DNA of 64,000 nucleotides from Levilactobacillus andaensis (GCF_016861695.1 NZ_BOLP01000004.1:372001-436000); one strand, 5' to 3'. Shown: positions 23,850 to 33,859, counted from the stretch's first letter. Numbers and translations are program-made. The notes: generated by a model not told the origin, from the sequence alone.

Positions 23850-26800
23850 ATGAATCAAACACACACACCAACCACGACCAAAGTCCATTACAAGCTCTAC
23901 AAGGCCGGTAAATTTTGGCTAGTTGGCACTTTAGCTACGGTAACCTTGGTAGCTGGTTTGGCGGTTACCCAACCAGCTAGCGCGAATACTAACGATGAAG
24001 GTAGTTCCTCAGAAAGTTCTGCAACCGCTGACATTAGCAGCACGCCAGCTCACACCGCGACACTTTCTTCCAGTTCTGCCTCATCAACCAGCGACTCAAC
24101 GACTACTACATCTAGTAACGATACGACCGAGACGGATCGTAATGTCACACAGTCCAGCAGCGCCAACGAAACGAATAGCACTGACAACAACACAACTAGT
24201 GAAGAAAATTCATCCTCTATCAAGAGTGGTTCCTCACAAGAATCAACGTCAAGTGTACCCAGCGCCAATACTAGTTCTGTAAACAATGATGTCACTGCCA
24301 CCGCTACTGACAATCCAACCAACATTTCTCCAAAAACAGTCACCGCGGAAAAGACTGCATCAACGACCAATCAAACCGCAGTGTTAGCGACTAGCGGATT
24401 GGCTGCCAAGAAGTCAGTCAATCAGTTGATGCAAGCTCGCCTTGCCCCTACATCTCTAAAGCACACTGCGGTCTCCCCCGTCGCCGAATCGATGACCGAT
24501 ACAGCTACAGATACAGATACCACTACGGATACAGCAATAACTGCCCCCAAACTTCCAGATGCCCCTTTTATCAATAACTTTTACATCATCGCCAAGGGTA
24601 AGTATGTTCTCTACAATGCCAAAGCTTCGGCCAACGTTTACCCCTACGTTGTCACAAACTACACACGTAACGGTATCACGACTATTCAGCCCTACGAATT
24701 AGGTATTCAACTGTTTGGGTTCTACGTCATTTTGCCTCAACATATTTCTGGTGATGTCCAGGAATTTCAGACGGCCGCCGATACTTACGTCGCCGACATG
24801 CAGAAATATACGTTACCAGACGCAGAGGGCGTCCAGCAACACGTATACGATATCAATAAGATTACCGTTGCTAGCTTAGGTCTCACCAACGATGGTACCA
24901 ACCGCCAAGTTTATTACTTCAGACCAAATGACGGGGCAAACATTGTCACGGTTCCTAGTACCACCCCTTCTCAACTTCATCAACCCACCTTACACTTACC
25001 CATTTCCACCGGAACCGATGCAAATGGTGCCTTGCCCCCCGTCCAAATCAACGCTCCAAAAGGTACTGCCACAACCATGGCCGAATACATTGCGTCTGCC
25101 AAAAGCTATGATATTTTATTTGCCGGGGCTAACCATTATGGCGCGTTAAATCCCAAACTTGGCGGCTATGCATCGATTGCAACGAGTGACCTCATCACTA
25201 ATGCACCCGATGAGTATATGGTAGGCGAAATTCCAAACTTGGATGGTGTAACGACTACTTGGGCACATACCCTTACCTATATACATGTCCCCGTAACTGA
25301 CACCTATAACGTGGTAGATGCCACTGGGGCCCTAATCAAGCGCTTCACGGTGACGGCCCAAGACGGCACCACCTATGAACGCACCGGATTAACGGACACC
25401 ATTTCTAGTTTGGCCGCAACCACTGCGACTAATTCTGGCACTGCTGCCCCCCTGACCAATCAGAACTATTGGGGAGGCTCAATTTCAATTACTTCTACCA
25501 CAACTAATACGCCCGGCACTCCGACTCAAGAGATGACGTTCACGCCAACCACACTTGAGGTTTCAAGTGACACCAGCAGTGCTCCCGGCAACACGTATAC
25601 CGTTACATTAGATCCAATCAAGACCGCCTTAATTCCCCAAGGTTTAACCATAACTGCCGGGAAGAAATGGGATCCAGCAGATACCCTAACTGGGACGTCG
25701 CCGGATGGGAGTGCTTTAGCCGTTGACGACGCTATTAACGGCAACACAGCCAAAACTCTCGGTTCATTGTCCTACACGATTACGGATACCAGCAACAATG
25801 CGGTGGTTGATGAAAAAGCGCTACAAACGGCTGGAACCTACGCTATTAACTATTCTTATTCGGACATTCAAGGAAACACAACGCCCGCAACTGCAACGAT
25901 TCACGTCAAGGCTAATTTAGCAGCCATGACCGTCACGTCACCAGCAGATTCACTAGTTCCTGGTACCACTTGGGACCCTAGCTCAGCCATTACTGGCAGC
26001 CTGACAGACGCCCAAGGACAAAGCGTCGACGTTGCGACAGCATTAGCCGATGGATCGCTAACAATCACCGATAGCAACGGTAATTCCGTCACATCCCCAG
26101 TGGCTTATGACAAAGTTGGGTCCTACCCGTTCATTTATACGTATACCTCCGGTGGCAAGACGTTGACCGATACCGCGACCGTCCAAGTCACCAGTCAAGC
26201 AGCCATGGCCGTTCAACCAACGCCTTCGTTAACTGCTGACACCACTTGGACACCCAGTTCAGCTATTTCAGCCCTAAAGGATGCGCAGGGCAAGGACGTT
26301 GACGTTGCCACGGCCCTAGCTGATGGCACGTTAACCATTACCGACAGCGAGGGTAATCCAGCCCCAACGTCCTATGACACGGTTGGTTCGTACCTCCTCA
26401 CCTACACCTATACTGATAAGTCTGGTGGACCGACCCTGACCGAAACCGTGGTAGTTGACGTCACGACTCAAGCCGCTATAACCGTTGCACAGCCAATGAC
26501 GCCACTGGCACCTGGGTTCACACCTAGCACCCTCGTCACAACGCTGACAGATGCTCAGGGCAATAACGTTGACGTTGCTAAGGCATTAACCGATGGCACA
26601 TTAACCATTACCGATATCGATGGCAACCCCGCCTCAACGTCCTATGATCGGGTTGGTTCGTATCCGCTCTCTTATACGTATACTGCCAACGGTAAAACGC
26701 TGACTGACACTGTGACTGTTCAAATAGCTAGTGAAGCTGCCATGACCGTTCAGCCAACGACTTCGTTAACTGCTGACACCACTTGGACACCCAGCTCAGC

Positions 26801-29762
26801 TATTTCAACCCTAACGGATGCGCAGGGTCAAGACGTTGACATTACCCAAGCACTGGCTGATGGTTCATTAACCATTTTAGATAGCAACGGCAACCCCGCA
26901 CCAACCTCCTATGATACGCTTGGTTCATACACGCTCACCTACACTTACAAGGACAAGTCTGGCGGACCAGATCTAACTGAAAAAGTGACCGTTAACGTAG
27001 ATAGTCAGGCCACCATGGCACTCACACAGTCAACAGTTTCATTAACTCCTGGCACCGTTTGGAATCCCAGTTCAGTCGTTACTGGCTTGACAGATGCGCA
27101 GGGGAATAGCGTTGATGTGGTCAAAGCATTGGCCGATGGGTCCCTAACGATTACCGATAGCAACGGTCAGTCTGCCCCAACGTCCTATAACACGGTTGGC
27201 TCATACCCCCTTACTTATACGTATACTGCTAATGGTAAGCAGACGACTAGTATCGTGACGGTCGACGTCACTAGTAATGCTGTCATGACTGTTCAACCAA
27301 CGACCTCATTAACCGCTGGTACTACTTGGAATCCCAGCTCAGCCATTACAACACTGAAAGACGCTGACGGAAATGATATTGATGTTGCTACGGCACTAGC
27401 CGATGGTACATTGACCATTACAGACAGCAATAACAACTTGATGACGTCCGCCACACGCTATGACACAGTTGGGTCATACCCTATCACCTATACCTACAAA
27501 GATAAGTCTGGTGGGCCAACGCTGACTAAAAATATGACGGTTCAAGTAACTGCAAACCAAGCCGCTCTAACCGTCACACAGCCAGTAGACCCACTAATTC
27601 CCGGTGCCACTTGGAAGCCTAGTTCGGTCGTTTCAGAGTTAAAAGACGCACAAGGAAACGACATTGACGTTGCGAAAGCATTAGCTGATGGCACGTTGAC
27701 AATCGAGGATGGCGATGGTAATCCTGTAGCATCCTCGGTATCCTATAGTAAAGCGGGAACCTACCCACTTATTTATACGTATACCGCCGACGGTAAGACG
27801 TTGACCAAGGCCGTGACCGTTCAAGTCATCAGTAAGGCTGATATGAGTGTTACGCAACCAGCGACGCCACTAGCGCCTGGCACCACCTGGAATCCTAGCT
27901 CAGCTATTTCAGAGTTGAAGGATGCTCAAGGAAACGATGTCGATGTTGCCAAAGCCTTAGCTGATGGCACGTTAACCATTGAAGACAGCAACGGTAATCT
28001 CGTCTCATCTTCAATCATCTATGACCAAGCGGGCTCCTACCCACTCACTTATACGTATACTGCTGATGGCAAAACGGTGACTAAGACTGTAACCGTTCAA
28101 GTCACTACGCCACAGGTAACTGATCAGACTGACATGACCGTCACGCAACCAACGACGCCGTTAACTCCCGGAACGACTTGGAATCCTAGCTCAATTGTTT
28201 CAGAGCTGAAGGATGCTCAAGGAAACGATGTCGATGTTACTAAGGCACTGGCCGATGGTACGTTAACCATTGAAGACGGCAACGGTAATCTCGTCTCATC
28301 TTCAATCATCTATGACCAAGCTGGCTCCTACCCACTCACTTATACGTATACTGCTGATGGTAAAACGGTGACTAAGACTGTGACCATTCAAGTCGCTATG
28401 CCCCAGGTAACCGATCAGTCTAACATGACCGTCGAACAACCAACGACACCGTTAACTCCTGGGACTACTTGGAATCCTAGTTCAGCAGTTACCTTGAAGG
28501 ATACTCAGGGGAATAGTGTAGACGTTACTAAGGCACTGACCGATGGTGTATTAACTATCACAGACGGTGACGGCAATCTCGTCACATCTTCAGTCGCCTA
28601 TGACAAAGCCGGCTCCTACCCGTTCACTTATACGTACACGGTTGACGGGAAAACGTTGACTCGGACTGTGACCGTTCAAGTCACTACGCCACAGGTAACT
28701 GATCAGACCGACATGACCATCACACAACCAACCGCGCCGTTAACTCCTGGCACCGCTTGGAATCCTAGCTCAGTCATTTCAGGATTAAAAGATGCTCAAG
28801 GAAATAGCGTTGACGTTACCACAGCTTTAGCTGACGGATCATTAGCTATCACAGACGCCGATGGTAACCTAGTCACATCTTCAGTGTCCTATAACAAGGT
28901 TGGCTCTTACCCGCTCACTTATACGTACACGGCTAGTGGCAAAACACTAACCAATACCGTAACCGTTCAAGTGGCCGGCCAAGCATCTATGACCGTCATT
29001 CAACCAACGACCACGGTAACTGCTGGGACTACCTGGAATCCAGTCGGGAACCTGACTAACATTACGACTGCTAATGGAACAACTATTGTTCCGGCAACCG
29101 CCTTAGCTGATAAATCCTTAAAGGTGGCCGTTACAGATACGGTTGGTAATCTCGTCACGGTTGATTCTTCAACTAAACCAGGGACCTACACCGTTACTTA
29201 CACGTATCAGGACCCAGCGGGTGGCGACCCGATTACACAAACTGCCATCTTAACCATCACCGCGGCACCAACGACTGGTGGTTCCAGTACCAATACTGGT
29301 TCTGAGACTAATACCGGTACAACCACGCCAGACAATGGTGGCACGCCAACGATTCCGACGAAACCAGTCGCTCCGGCCAAAACGACCAAACCAGTCTCAA
29401 CGGTTCGACCTCCAAAAAAGGCTGCCACTAACAATCCGGTCATCTCTACTCATGGCGTTCACGCGTCAAAGACACCATCCGTTCAGACCGGCATCACGCC
29501 TACTACTTCAACCCTCTTAGGTGGTGAAGCAGCTAACGTTTCGAACCGTCAGAATAATCGCAACAACCTGACCAACGGACCAGCTCAAGTACAAAACGAT
29601 CAGTCAATCACTGGCCACAACGCAAACCAACTGAAGGATAGTACGACTTCAGCCACCAAGTTGCCACAAACCAATGAGCAGTCGACTAGTTGGACTGCCC
29701 AACTTGGGGTTCTCTTACTCAGTCTGGCTGGCGCTCTCGGCTTCAGACGTAAGCGTAACTAG
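23850..29762 (+). CDS. Giant LPxTG-anchored surface adhesin with about 13 Ig-like repeats
   Basis: 1970 residues. Residues 1-45 are a KxYKxGKxW-type signal peptide (YKLYKAGKFW, cleavage after ASA). Residues about 46-225 are Ser/Thr-rich and low complexity. Residues about 230-565 form a non-repetitive region, the likely ligand-binding head. From about 690 to 1805 run 12 tandem bacterial Ig-like units of about 88-96 residues (core GTTWNPSS, DAQGNDVDVAKALADGTLTI, YPLTYTYTADGKT), after one diverged unit. A Pro/Thr-rich wall-spanning segment and the sorting signal LPQTN, a hydrophobic helix and RRKRN end the protein. Sortase A should attach it to peptidoglycan. Adhesion or aggregation is the likely role. 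ATAGGAG lies upstream. Confidence 0.93.
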   Translation: MNQTHTPTTTKVHYKLYKAGKFWLVGTLATVTLVAGLAVTQPASANTNDEGSSSESSATADISSTPAHTATLSSSSASSTSDSTTTTSSNDTTETDRNVTQSSSANETNSTDNNTTSEENSSSIKSGSSQESTSSVPSANTSSVNNDVTATATDNPTNISPKTVTAEKTASTTNQTAVLATSGLAAKKSVNQLMQARLAPTSLKHTAVSPVAESMTDTATDTDTTTDTAITAPKLPDAPFINNFYIIAKGKYVLYNAKASANVYPYVVTNYTRNGITTIQPYELGIQLFGFYVILPQHISGDVQEFQTAADTYVADMQKYTLPDAEGVQQHVYDINKITVASLGLTNDGTNRQVYYFRPNDGANIVTVPSTTPSQLHQPTLHLPISTGTDANGALPPVQINAPKGTATTMAEYIASAKSYDILFAGANHYGALNPKLGGYASIATSDLITNAPDEYMVGEIPNLDGVTTTWAHTLTYIHVPVTDTYNVVDATGALIKRFTVTAQDGTTYERTGLTDTISSLAATTATNSGTAAPLTNQNYWGGSISITSTTTNTPGTPTQEMTFTPTTLEVSSDTSSAPGNTYTVTLDPIKTALIPQGLTITAGKKWDPADTLTGTSPDGSALAVDDAINGNTAKTLGSLSYTITDTSNNAVVDEKALQTAGTYAINYSYSDIQGNTTPATATIHVKANLAAMTVTSPADSLVPGTTWDPSSAITGSLTDAQGQSVDVATALADGSLTITDSNGNSVTSPVAYDKVGSYPFIYTYTSGGKTLTDTATVQVTSQAAMAVQPTPSLTADTTWTPSSAISALKDAQGKDVDVATALADGTLTITDSEGNPAPTSYDTVGSYLLTYTYTDKSGGPTLTETVVVDVTTQAAITVAQPMTPLAPGFTPSTLVTTLTDAQGNNVDVAKALTDGTLTITDIDGNPASTSYDRVGSYPLSYTYTANGKTLTDTVTVQIASEAAMTVQPTTSLTADTTWTPSSAISTLTDAQGQDVDITQALADGSLTILDSNGNPAPTSYDTLGSYTLTYTYKDKSGGPDLTEKVTVNVDSQATMALTQSTVSLTPGTVWNPSSVVTGLTDAQGNSVDVVKALADGSLTITDSNGQSAPTSYNTVGSYPLTYTYTANGKQTTSIVTVDVTSNAVMTVQPTTSLTAGTTWNPSSAITTLKDADGNDIDVATALADGTLTITDSNNNLMTSATRYDTVGSYPITYTYKDKSGGPTLTKNMTVQVTANQAALTVTQPVDPLIPGATWKPSSVVSELKDAQGNDIDVAKALADGTLTIEDGDGNPVASSVSYSKAGTYPLIYTYTADGKTLTKAVTVQVISKADMSVTQPATPLAPGTTWNPSSAISELKDAQGNDVDVAKALADGTLTIEDSNGNLVSSSIIYDQAGSYPLTYTYTADGKTVTKTVTVQVTTPQVTDQTDMTVTQPTTPLTPGTTWNPSSIVSELKDAQGNDVDVTKALADGTLTIEDGNGNLVSSSIIYDQAGSYPLTYTYTADGKTVTKTVTIQVAMPQVTDQSNMTVEQPTTPLTPGTTWNPSSAVTLKDTQGNSVDVTKALTDGVLTITDGDGNLVTSSVAYDKAGSYPFTYTYTVDGKTLTRTVTVQVTTPQVTDQTDMTITQPTAPLTPGTAWNPSSVISGLKDAQGNSVDVTTALADGSLAITDADGNLVTSSVSYNKVGSYPLTYTYTASGKTLTNTVTVQVAGQASMTVIQPTTTVTAGTTWNPVGNLTNITTANGTTIVPATALADKSLKVAVTDTVGNLVTVDSSTKPGTYTVTYTYQDPAGGDPITQTAILTITAAPTTGGSSTNTGSETNTGTTTPDNGGTPTIPTKPVAPAKTTKPVSTVRPPKKAATNNPVISTHGVHASKTPSVQTGITPTTSTLLGGEAANVSNRQNNRNNLTNGPAQVQNDQSITGHNANQLKDSTTSATKLPQTNEQSTSWTAQLGVLLLSLAGALGFRRKRN
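25912..29265 (+). repeat. Tandem coding repeats of about 265-290 bp
   Basis: Twelve direct repeats encode the Ig-like units. Units 8 and 9 (27838-28420) are nearly identical, as are blocks in units 10 and 11, which also share the linker TTPQVTD. The C-terminal unit is more divergent. Such homogenised central copies are expected from recombination, so copy number may vary between strains. Confidence 0.9.
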
Positions 29763-29812
29763 GATTAAGGACTGTTCGTTCATTCGAGCTGAAAATTTCA
29801 AAAAAATCATAT

Positions 29813-29853
29813 AATAAGGAGTGAGCTTGAAATTCGAGCTCACTCCTTATTTT
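29813..29853. terminator. Bidirectional terminator
   Basis: AATAAGGAGTGAGCT pairs with AGCTCACTCCTTATT, followed by TTTG; it lies between the convergent surface protein and LysR genes. Confidence 0.85.
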
Positions 29854-29900
29854 GACTACTGAGAAATTTCACGTGTGATTTGAGCCATTTACCAATAATC

Positions 29901-30791
29901 CTATTCCACCTCAAACGACCTTGCCAAAACGCTAATGAACTTGCTTAACACCTGTGACTGCCGCTGACTCTTCCGTTGCACGTAAACCGCCGTGAGTGTT
30001 TGGTCAGCAAAGTTAGTCGGCAATACCTGTAGCTGGCCGGCATCCAGTTCGGGCTGAACAACGAACTGCGGTAGGTAGGCAACGCCCAGATTACTCATGA
30101 CGCTTTGTTTAACGGCTTCTACACTGCCAATTTCCAGTAAGTTGCTGAACCCGATGTCACGTTCACCGATTGCCGTCATAAATTGCTTATGATAAATACT
30201 TTCGCGGTCATCCGTAATCAATGCGCAGGTCATCTGCTGGTGTTTTCGTTGTAGATCTAACGTCCGCGGATCTAACTGTGAGCTGGCAACCAGAACCAAT
30301 GGCACCGTCCCCAACCGTGTCACGGCCAGGCTACTCGCATAGCCCGTGACATCGTAATGAATCCCTAAGTCAACCGTCCCCGCAGCCACTCGTTGGGGAA
30401 TCGTAAAACAATTTGCCATCTGCAGCGACAACTGCACAGCCGGTAGTGCGTCATGGAACGCCCTTAAAAGGGGTTGCATGCGGTAGGTCAGCAGCGTATC
30501 GGGAATCGCGATTCGCAGATTACCCGTCAATTCGGCGTCAGATTTGCCGTAATTTTTCATCTCGGCAACCGTTCCCAGAATCCGCTCGATATCTGGCAGT
30601 ATCTGCTTGCCAGCCGGCGTAAAAACCATTTTGCGGCCAACCTTTTCAAATAACTGTAGTGATAATTCGTGTTCTAGCTGCTTGACCTGAAACGTCACCG
30701 TGGACTGCGCGTAGTTCAATTGATTCGCTGCCGCCTGAAAGCTCCCCGTCTCGGCAATGGCCCGAATCGTTTTTAAATACTTAATGTCCAT
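29901..30791 (-). CDS. LysR family transcriptional regulator
   Basis: 296 residues. The N-terminal winged helix-turn-helix reads TGSFQAAANQLNYAQSTVTF (residues 16-35), followed by a linker helix and a periplasmic-binding-protein-like effector domain (about 90-290). It should bind as a tetramer and respond to a small ligand. It is divergent from a GNAT gene with a pair of direct repeats between them, the usual LysR arrangement, so that gene is the likely target along with lysR itself. The inducer is unknown. Confidence 0.93.
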   Translation of the reverse strand: MDIKYLKTIRAIAETGSFQAAANQLNYAQSTVTFQVKQLEHELSLQLFEKVGRKMVFTPAGKQILPDIERILGTVAEMKNYGKSDAELTGNLRIAIPDTLLTYRMQPLLRAFHDALPAVQLSLQMANCFTIPQRVAAGTVDLGIHYDVTGYASSLAVTRLGTVPLVLVASSQLDPRTLDLQRKHQQMTCALITDDRESIYHKQFMTAIGERDIGFSNLLEIGSVEAVKQSVMSNLGVAYLPQFVVQPELDAGQLQVLPTNFADQTLTAVYVQRKSQRQSQVLSKFISVLARSFEVE

Positions 30792-30828
30792 GTTGTCCCC
30801 TCTCTAACCCTTAACCCATCGAAAATAT

Positions 30829-30875
30829 CGAATGATTATATTGATTGTTTCAATTAGACCGAATGATTATTTTGA
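30829..30875. promoter_or_regulatory. Direct repeats, likely LysR binding sites
   Basis: CGAATGATTATATTGA (30829-30844) recurs as CGAATGATTATTTTGA (30860-30875). The 31-base spacing is three helical turns, so both sites face the same side. They lie midway between the lysR and GNAT starts. Confidence 0.6.
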
Positions 30876-30935
30876 ATTAGTATAAATAGCAATCAAGTGA
30901 ATGTCAATTTCACGCTACGGAAAGGAAGTCCTACA

Positions 30936-31418
30936 TTGAAAATCAGAAGTTACACGCCGAAGTACCGCAATCAGGTGATTGCCCTAATTCTCTATCTCCA
31001 AAATTATGACAACAAGGTTGATCTCTCGTTGGAAGAACAGCCGGATATGGCAGACATCCCCGCCCACTACTTGAACGGTCAAGGTGGGTTTTGGCTAGCC
31101 ATCAACGACCAAGACGAGGTGGTGGGTACCATTGGCTTGCTGGTCGAAAACAATCAGTATGGTGTGCTCAAGAAATTCTTTGTCCATCAAGATTATCGTG
31201 GAACGGCAGCCGGCGTTTCTTATCAACTATTTGCGACGCTGATTGCCACGGCAAACCAGCGAAAGCTTCAGCACATTTTGCTAGATACGCCCGCAGCCTG
31301 TCATCGCGCGCATCACTTTTATCGTAAGCACGGCTTTGCAGAAATCCCGCGTGCGGCTGTCCCCGTGCGCTATGACTTTCCGGACCGGGAGTCAATTTTC
31401 TTTGTTAAGGACCTGTAA
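30936..31418 (+). CDS. GNAT family N-acetyltransferase
   Basis: 160 residues. The acetyl-CoA-binding core is visible as VGTIGLLV, then FFVHQDYRGTAAGVSYQLFA (motif A with RGTAAG in place of RGxGxG/A) and HFYRKHGFAEI. It transfers an acetyl group to an amine; substrate unknown. TTG 30936 is preferred because GGAAAGGAAG lies 7 bases before it; an ATG at 30900 is out of frame for this choice. The gene is divergent from lysR and probably controlled by it. Confidence 0.85.
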   Translation: MKIRSYTPKYRNQVIALILYLQNYDNKVDLSLEEQPDMADIPAHYLNGQGGFWLAINDQDEVVGTIGLLVENNQYGVLKKFFVHQDYRGTAAGVSYQLFATLIATANQRKLQHILLDTPAACHRAHHFYRKHGFAEIPRAAVPVRYDFPDRESIFFVKDL

Positions 31419-31459
31419 ATCATAGGTCCCACCGAATTTTAAATTAAGCCTTACAAAAA

Positions 31460-31477
31460 TGTACAGTGTGCTGTACA
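31460..31477. promoter_or_regulatory. Perfect palindrome, likely MarR operator
   Basis: TGTACAG TGTG CTGTACA lies 22 bases before the marR ATG, overlapping the expected promoter. Autoregulation of the MarR-MFS operon is inferred. Confidence 0.6.
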
Positions 31478-31498
31478 CTTTAATCATGAGGTGATGAA

Positions 31499-31924
31499 AT
31501 GATTGATGATGACATGGTTGCGCGGCAGTTGTTACAGTTGGCCCGTAGAATCAAACAACGGCGAAATCTGCATATTCAAGATTTAAATTTGACGACCGGA
31601 CAAGGTGATGCCCTAAAATACTTCGCAGAACATCCTAACCAGACAATTGCGATGTTTAAAGACTATCAGGGAATCACTCATCAGACGGCTCGGGTGATCG
31701 TCCAACATATGGTGGCCTTAGGAGTCGTCACTTTAACGGCTAATCCGCAAGATGGCCGGTCAAAATTAGTGGTGGTCACACCGCTCGGATCAACCAAATA
31801 TGACCAGTTGAGCGAGCATGGCTGGCGAACGAGCGAAGAACTCTTCGCCGGCTTCACAGCCACAGAGCAACACCAATTTTTAGCATTAGCTCGACGCGCT
31901 AACGCAAACTTAGAAGGGAAATGA
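31499..31924 (+). CDS. MarR family transcriptional regulator
   Basis: 141 residues with the MarR winged helix. The recognition helix region is DYQGITHQTARVIVQHMVAL (residues about 53-72) and the wing has NPQDGRSKLVVVTPLG (about 83-98). It should bind the palindrome at 31460-31477 as a dimer and release it on binding a small phenolic or other ligand. ATG 31499 has GAGGTGAT upstream. The gene directly precedes an MFS exporter (6-base gap), so it most likely represses that pump. Confidence 0.93.
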   Translation: MIDDDMVARQLLQLARRIKQRRNLHIQDLNLTTGQGDALKYFAEHPNQTIAMFKDYQGITHQTARVIVQHMVALGVVTLTANPQDGRSKLVVVTPLGSTKYDQLSEHGWRTSEELFAGFTATEQHQFLALARRANANLEGK

Positions 31925-31930
31925 TTTGGC

Positions 31931-33088
31931 GTGCACACGCGCTTATATAGTAAGGATGTAATGTTAGTTTTAGTATCAAGTTTCTTTTATTTAATGAGTC
32001 CAATGTTGATCAATCCGGTCATTGCTGGCTTTTCAGCAAACAGTGGTGCCAGCAGTATTTTAGCCGGAGTGATTGCCGGCGCAATGAACCTAACCGCACT
32101 CGTATTACGGCCGCTAGCGGGAAATTTAACCGATCGTATTTCTAAATACAGCCTAACTCTAATTGGCGGTATTTCCCTTTTGGTGGCCAGCCTAGGCTAT
32201 ACTTTCACCACTAATGTCGCTTTAATTCTGTTTTTCCGCGTGGTTAGTGGCCTTGGCTATACCTTGTGTTCAGTCTGCATGGCGACCTGGATAGCAGATC
32301 TATTACCCGCCGACCGAATCGGTTCTGGAATGGGCATTTACGGACTATCCAGCGCCCTTGGCATGGCTGTGGGCCCAGCATTCAGTGTCTACTTATACCA
32401 ACATTACAGCTATCAAAGCGTCTTTTGGGTCGCATCTTTATTTAGCGTCTTAATGTTGATTGTCATTCAATTCGTCGGCAACCGGGGGCTTCCTAACCAG
32501 CCCCACGCCACGCGGTCAACGACAGCAAAAAAGTTTCAACTGGTTCAGCCTAAAGTCGTTCCCTTAGCCCTAATTTTACTTTTGATCTCATTACCCTATT
32601 TCGCTACAGAAACCTACATTGTAAGCTATATTGCCCATTGTCACTTCGACGTACCGGCGGGCGCTTTCTTTCCCGCTTACGCGATTATCCTGTTAGTGAT
32701 GCGACTGCTGTTACGCGATGCCTTTGATCACATTCCGTTCAAAAAATTCTTCTGGTTGTGTCTAGGATTTAACCTGTTGGGAATAATTGGTCTCACTGAT
32801 TTAACCAATTGGTTTATGTTGTTGCTAGGCGCATTTGGTTTCGCGGCCGGTTATGGCCTAATGTTCTCCATTTGCCAGGCTAAGGCGCTGACCCTAGTCC
32901 CCCTGTCAGACCGTGGCTTAGCGAATAGTACCTTCTACATTGGCGTGGATATCGGTATGTCAGGCGGACCGGTGCTAGCCGGAATTATCACGTCCGTCTT
33001 ACCCTGGACGTGGCTCTACCCGGTCATGGCACTGACGTTACCAGTGACTGTCGTCGTTTACCTGGCTAATCGCCGACTATTAGCCTAA
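31931..33088 (+). CDS. MFS transporter, drug efflux-like
   Basis: 385 residues with 12 predicted helices. The motif between helices 2 and 3 is GNLTDRISKYSL and the antiporter-type helix 5 pattern is GLSSALGMAVGPAFSVYLYQ. It resembles multidrug or sugar efflux MFS carriers of Firmicutes. The GTG at 31931 has GAAGGGAAATG upstream. Co-transcription with marR suggests induction by the pump's own toxic substrates. AT-richer codon use sets marR and this gene apart from the flanks. Confidence 0.9.
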   Translation: MHTRLYSKDVMLVLVSSFFYLMSPMLINPVIAGFSANSGASSILAGVIAGAMNLTALVLRPLAGNLTDRISKYSLTLIGGISLLVASLGYTFTTNVALILFFRVVSGLGYTLCSVCMATWIADLLPADRIGSGMGIYGLSSALGMAVGPAFSVYLYQHYSYQSVFWVASLFSVLMLIVIQFVGNRGLPNQPHATRSTTAKKFQLVQPKVVPLALILLLISLPYFATETYIVSYIAHCHFDVPAGAFFPAYAIILLVMRLLLRDAFDHIPFKKFFWLCLGFNLLGIIGLTDLTNWFMLLLGAFGFAAGYGLMFSICQAKALTLVPLSDRGLANSTFYIGVDIGMSGGPVLAGIITSVLPWTWLYPVMALTLPVTVVVYLANRRLLA

Positions 33089-33097
33089 TTTTGGCGT

Positions 33098-33103
33098 ATA
33101 ATG
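33098..33103 (+). promoter_or_regulatory. -10 box TATAAT before GNAT gene
   Basis: TTGGCGTATAATG just after the MFS stop; likely promoter for 33230, with a long 5' leader of about 120 bases. Confidence 0.4.
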
Positions 33104-33229
33104 ATTCCTAACCTGACTATCTCGTAGTTACTTAACCACGAACCTTGGTCACTAAGGGGGCATTCAGATGGTCAAACGTTGGGCCCGGCGTCTCACTCCA
33201 AATTTCAACTAATTTTAAAGGAGAACGCC

Positions 33230-33649
33230 ATGATAACCTATAGTTTTACGCAAAGCGCAGCCGTCACCAATCAAGAAATCTTGGACCTGTATCGCAGTGT
33301 TGACTGGTCCGCCTACCTACAGCATCCCCAGAATACCCTGGACGCGCTTGCCAACTCCACCGTCCTCTGGGCGACAGTGGACGACCACCTTGTCGGCCTG
33401 ATTCGTGGTGTTACGGATGGCCACACCATCTTGTACATCCAAGACCTGCTCGTGGACCCGGCCCATCAGCAACAGCACGTTGGGACCACCCTCATGAAAA
33501 AGATGCTCGACCACTACCAAAATGTCGGCCAGACGGTGCTCATCACCGACCCCGAGGAACGGACCCGCAAGTTCTACGAGTCCCTCGACTTTCTACAGAT
33601 TACGCCTCAAACCTACGGCCGTGCGTTCGTCTTGGAACGACGGTTTTAA
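33230..33649 (+). CDS. GNAT family N-acetyltransferase
   Basis: 139 residues, small GNAT fold. Motif A is LLVDPAHQQQHVGTTLMKKM (residues about 76-95), where QQHVGT takes the place of RGxGxG/A, and motif B ends with RKFYESLDFLQI. This resembles the compact YjgM/Bsu YncF-like acetyltransferases of unknown substrate. ATG 33230 has AAAGGAGAA upstream; the longer frame lacks one. The transcript ends at a hairpin at 33663-33693. Confidence 0.85.
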   Translation: MITYSFTQSAAVTNQEILDLYRSVDWSAYLQHPQNTLDALANSTVLWATVDDHLVGLIRGVTDGHTILYIQDLLVDPAHQQQHVGTTLMKKMLDHYQNVGQTVLITDPEERTRKFYESLDFLQITPQTYGRAFVLERRF

Positions 33650-33662
33650 ATTCGATTTTGCT

Positions 33663-33693
33663 AGAGTCCGCCGAAACCTGGCAGGCTCTTTTA
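33663..33693 (+). terminator. Intrinsic terminator
   Basis: AGAGTCCGCC pairs with GGCAGGCTCT, followed by TTTTAATTT. Confidence 0.8.
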
Positions 33694-33859
33694 ATTTACA
33701 AGTATTTTCTGATAGTTTCCATCAATTATGGCTTAAATTGAAAATACTGCTGAAAACAAGCTATTAGTGGCGTATGATTGTAATACTGTTGTTTTTTAGG
33801 CCTGCCAGTTATCTGATGGCTAAACTAACAATGACAGAAATTATAGTGGAGTTGAAATT

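Noticed and set aside
25912-29265. Tandem repeats as a possible CRISPR or minisatellite
   Set aside because: They are in-frame coding repeats of Ig-like domains of about 270 bp, without spacers.
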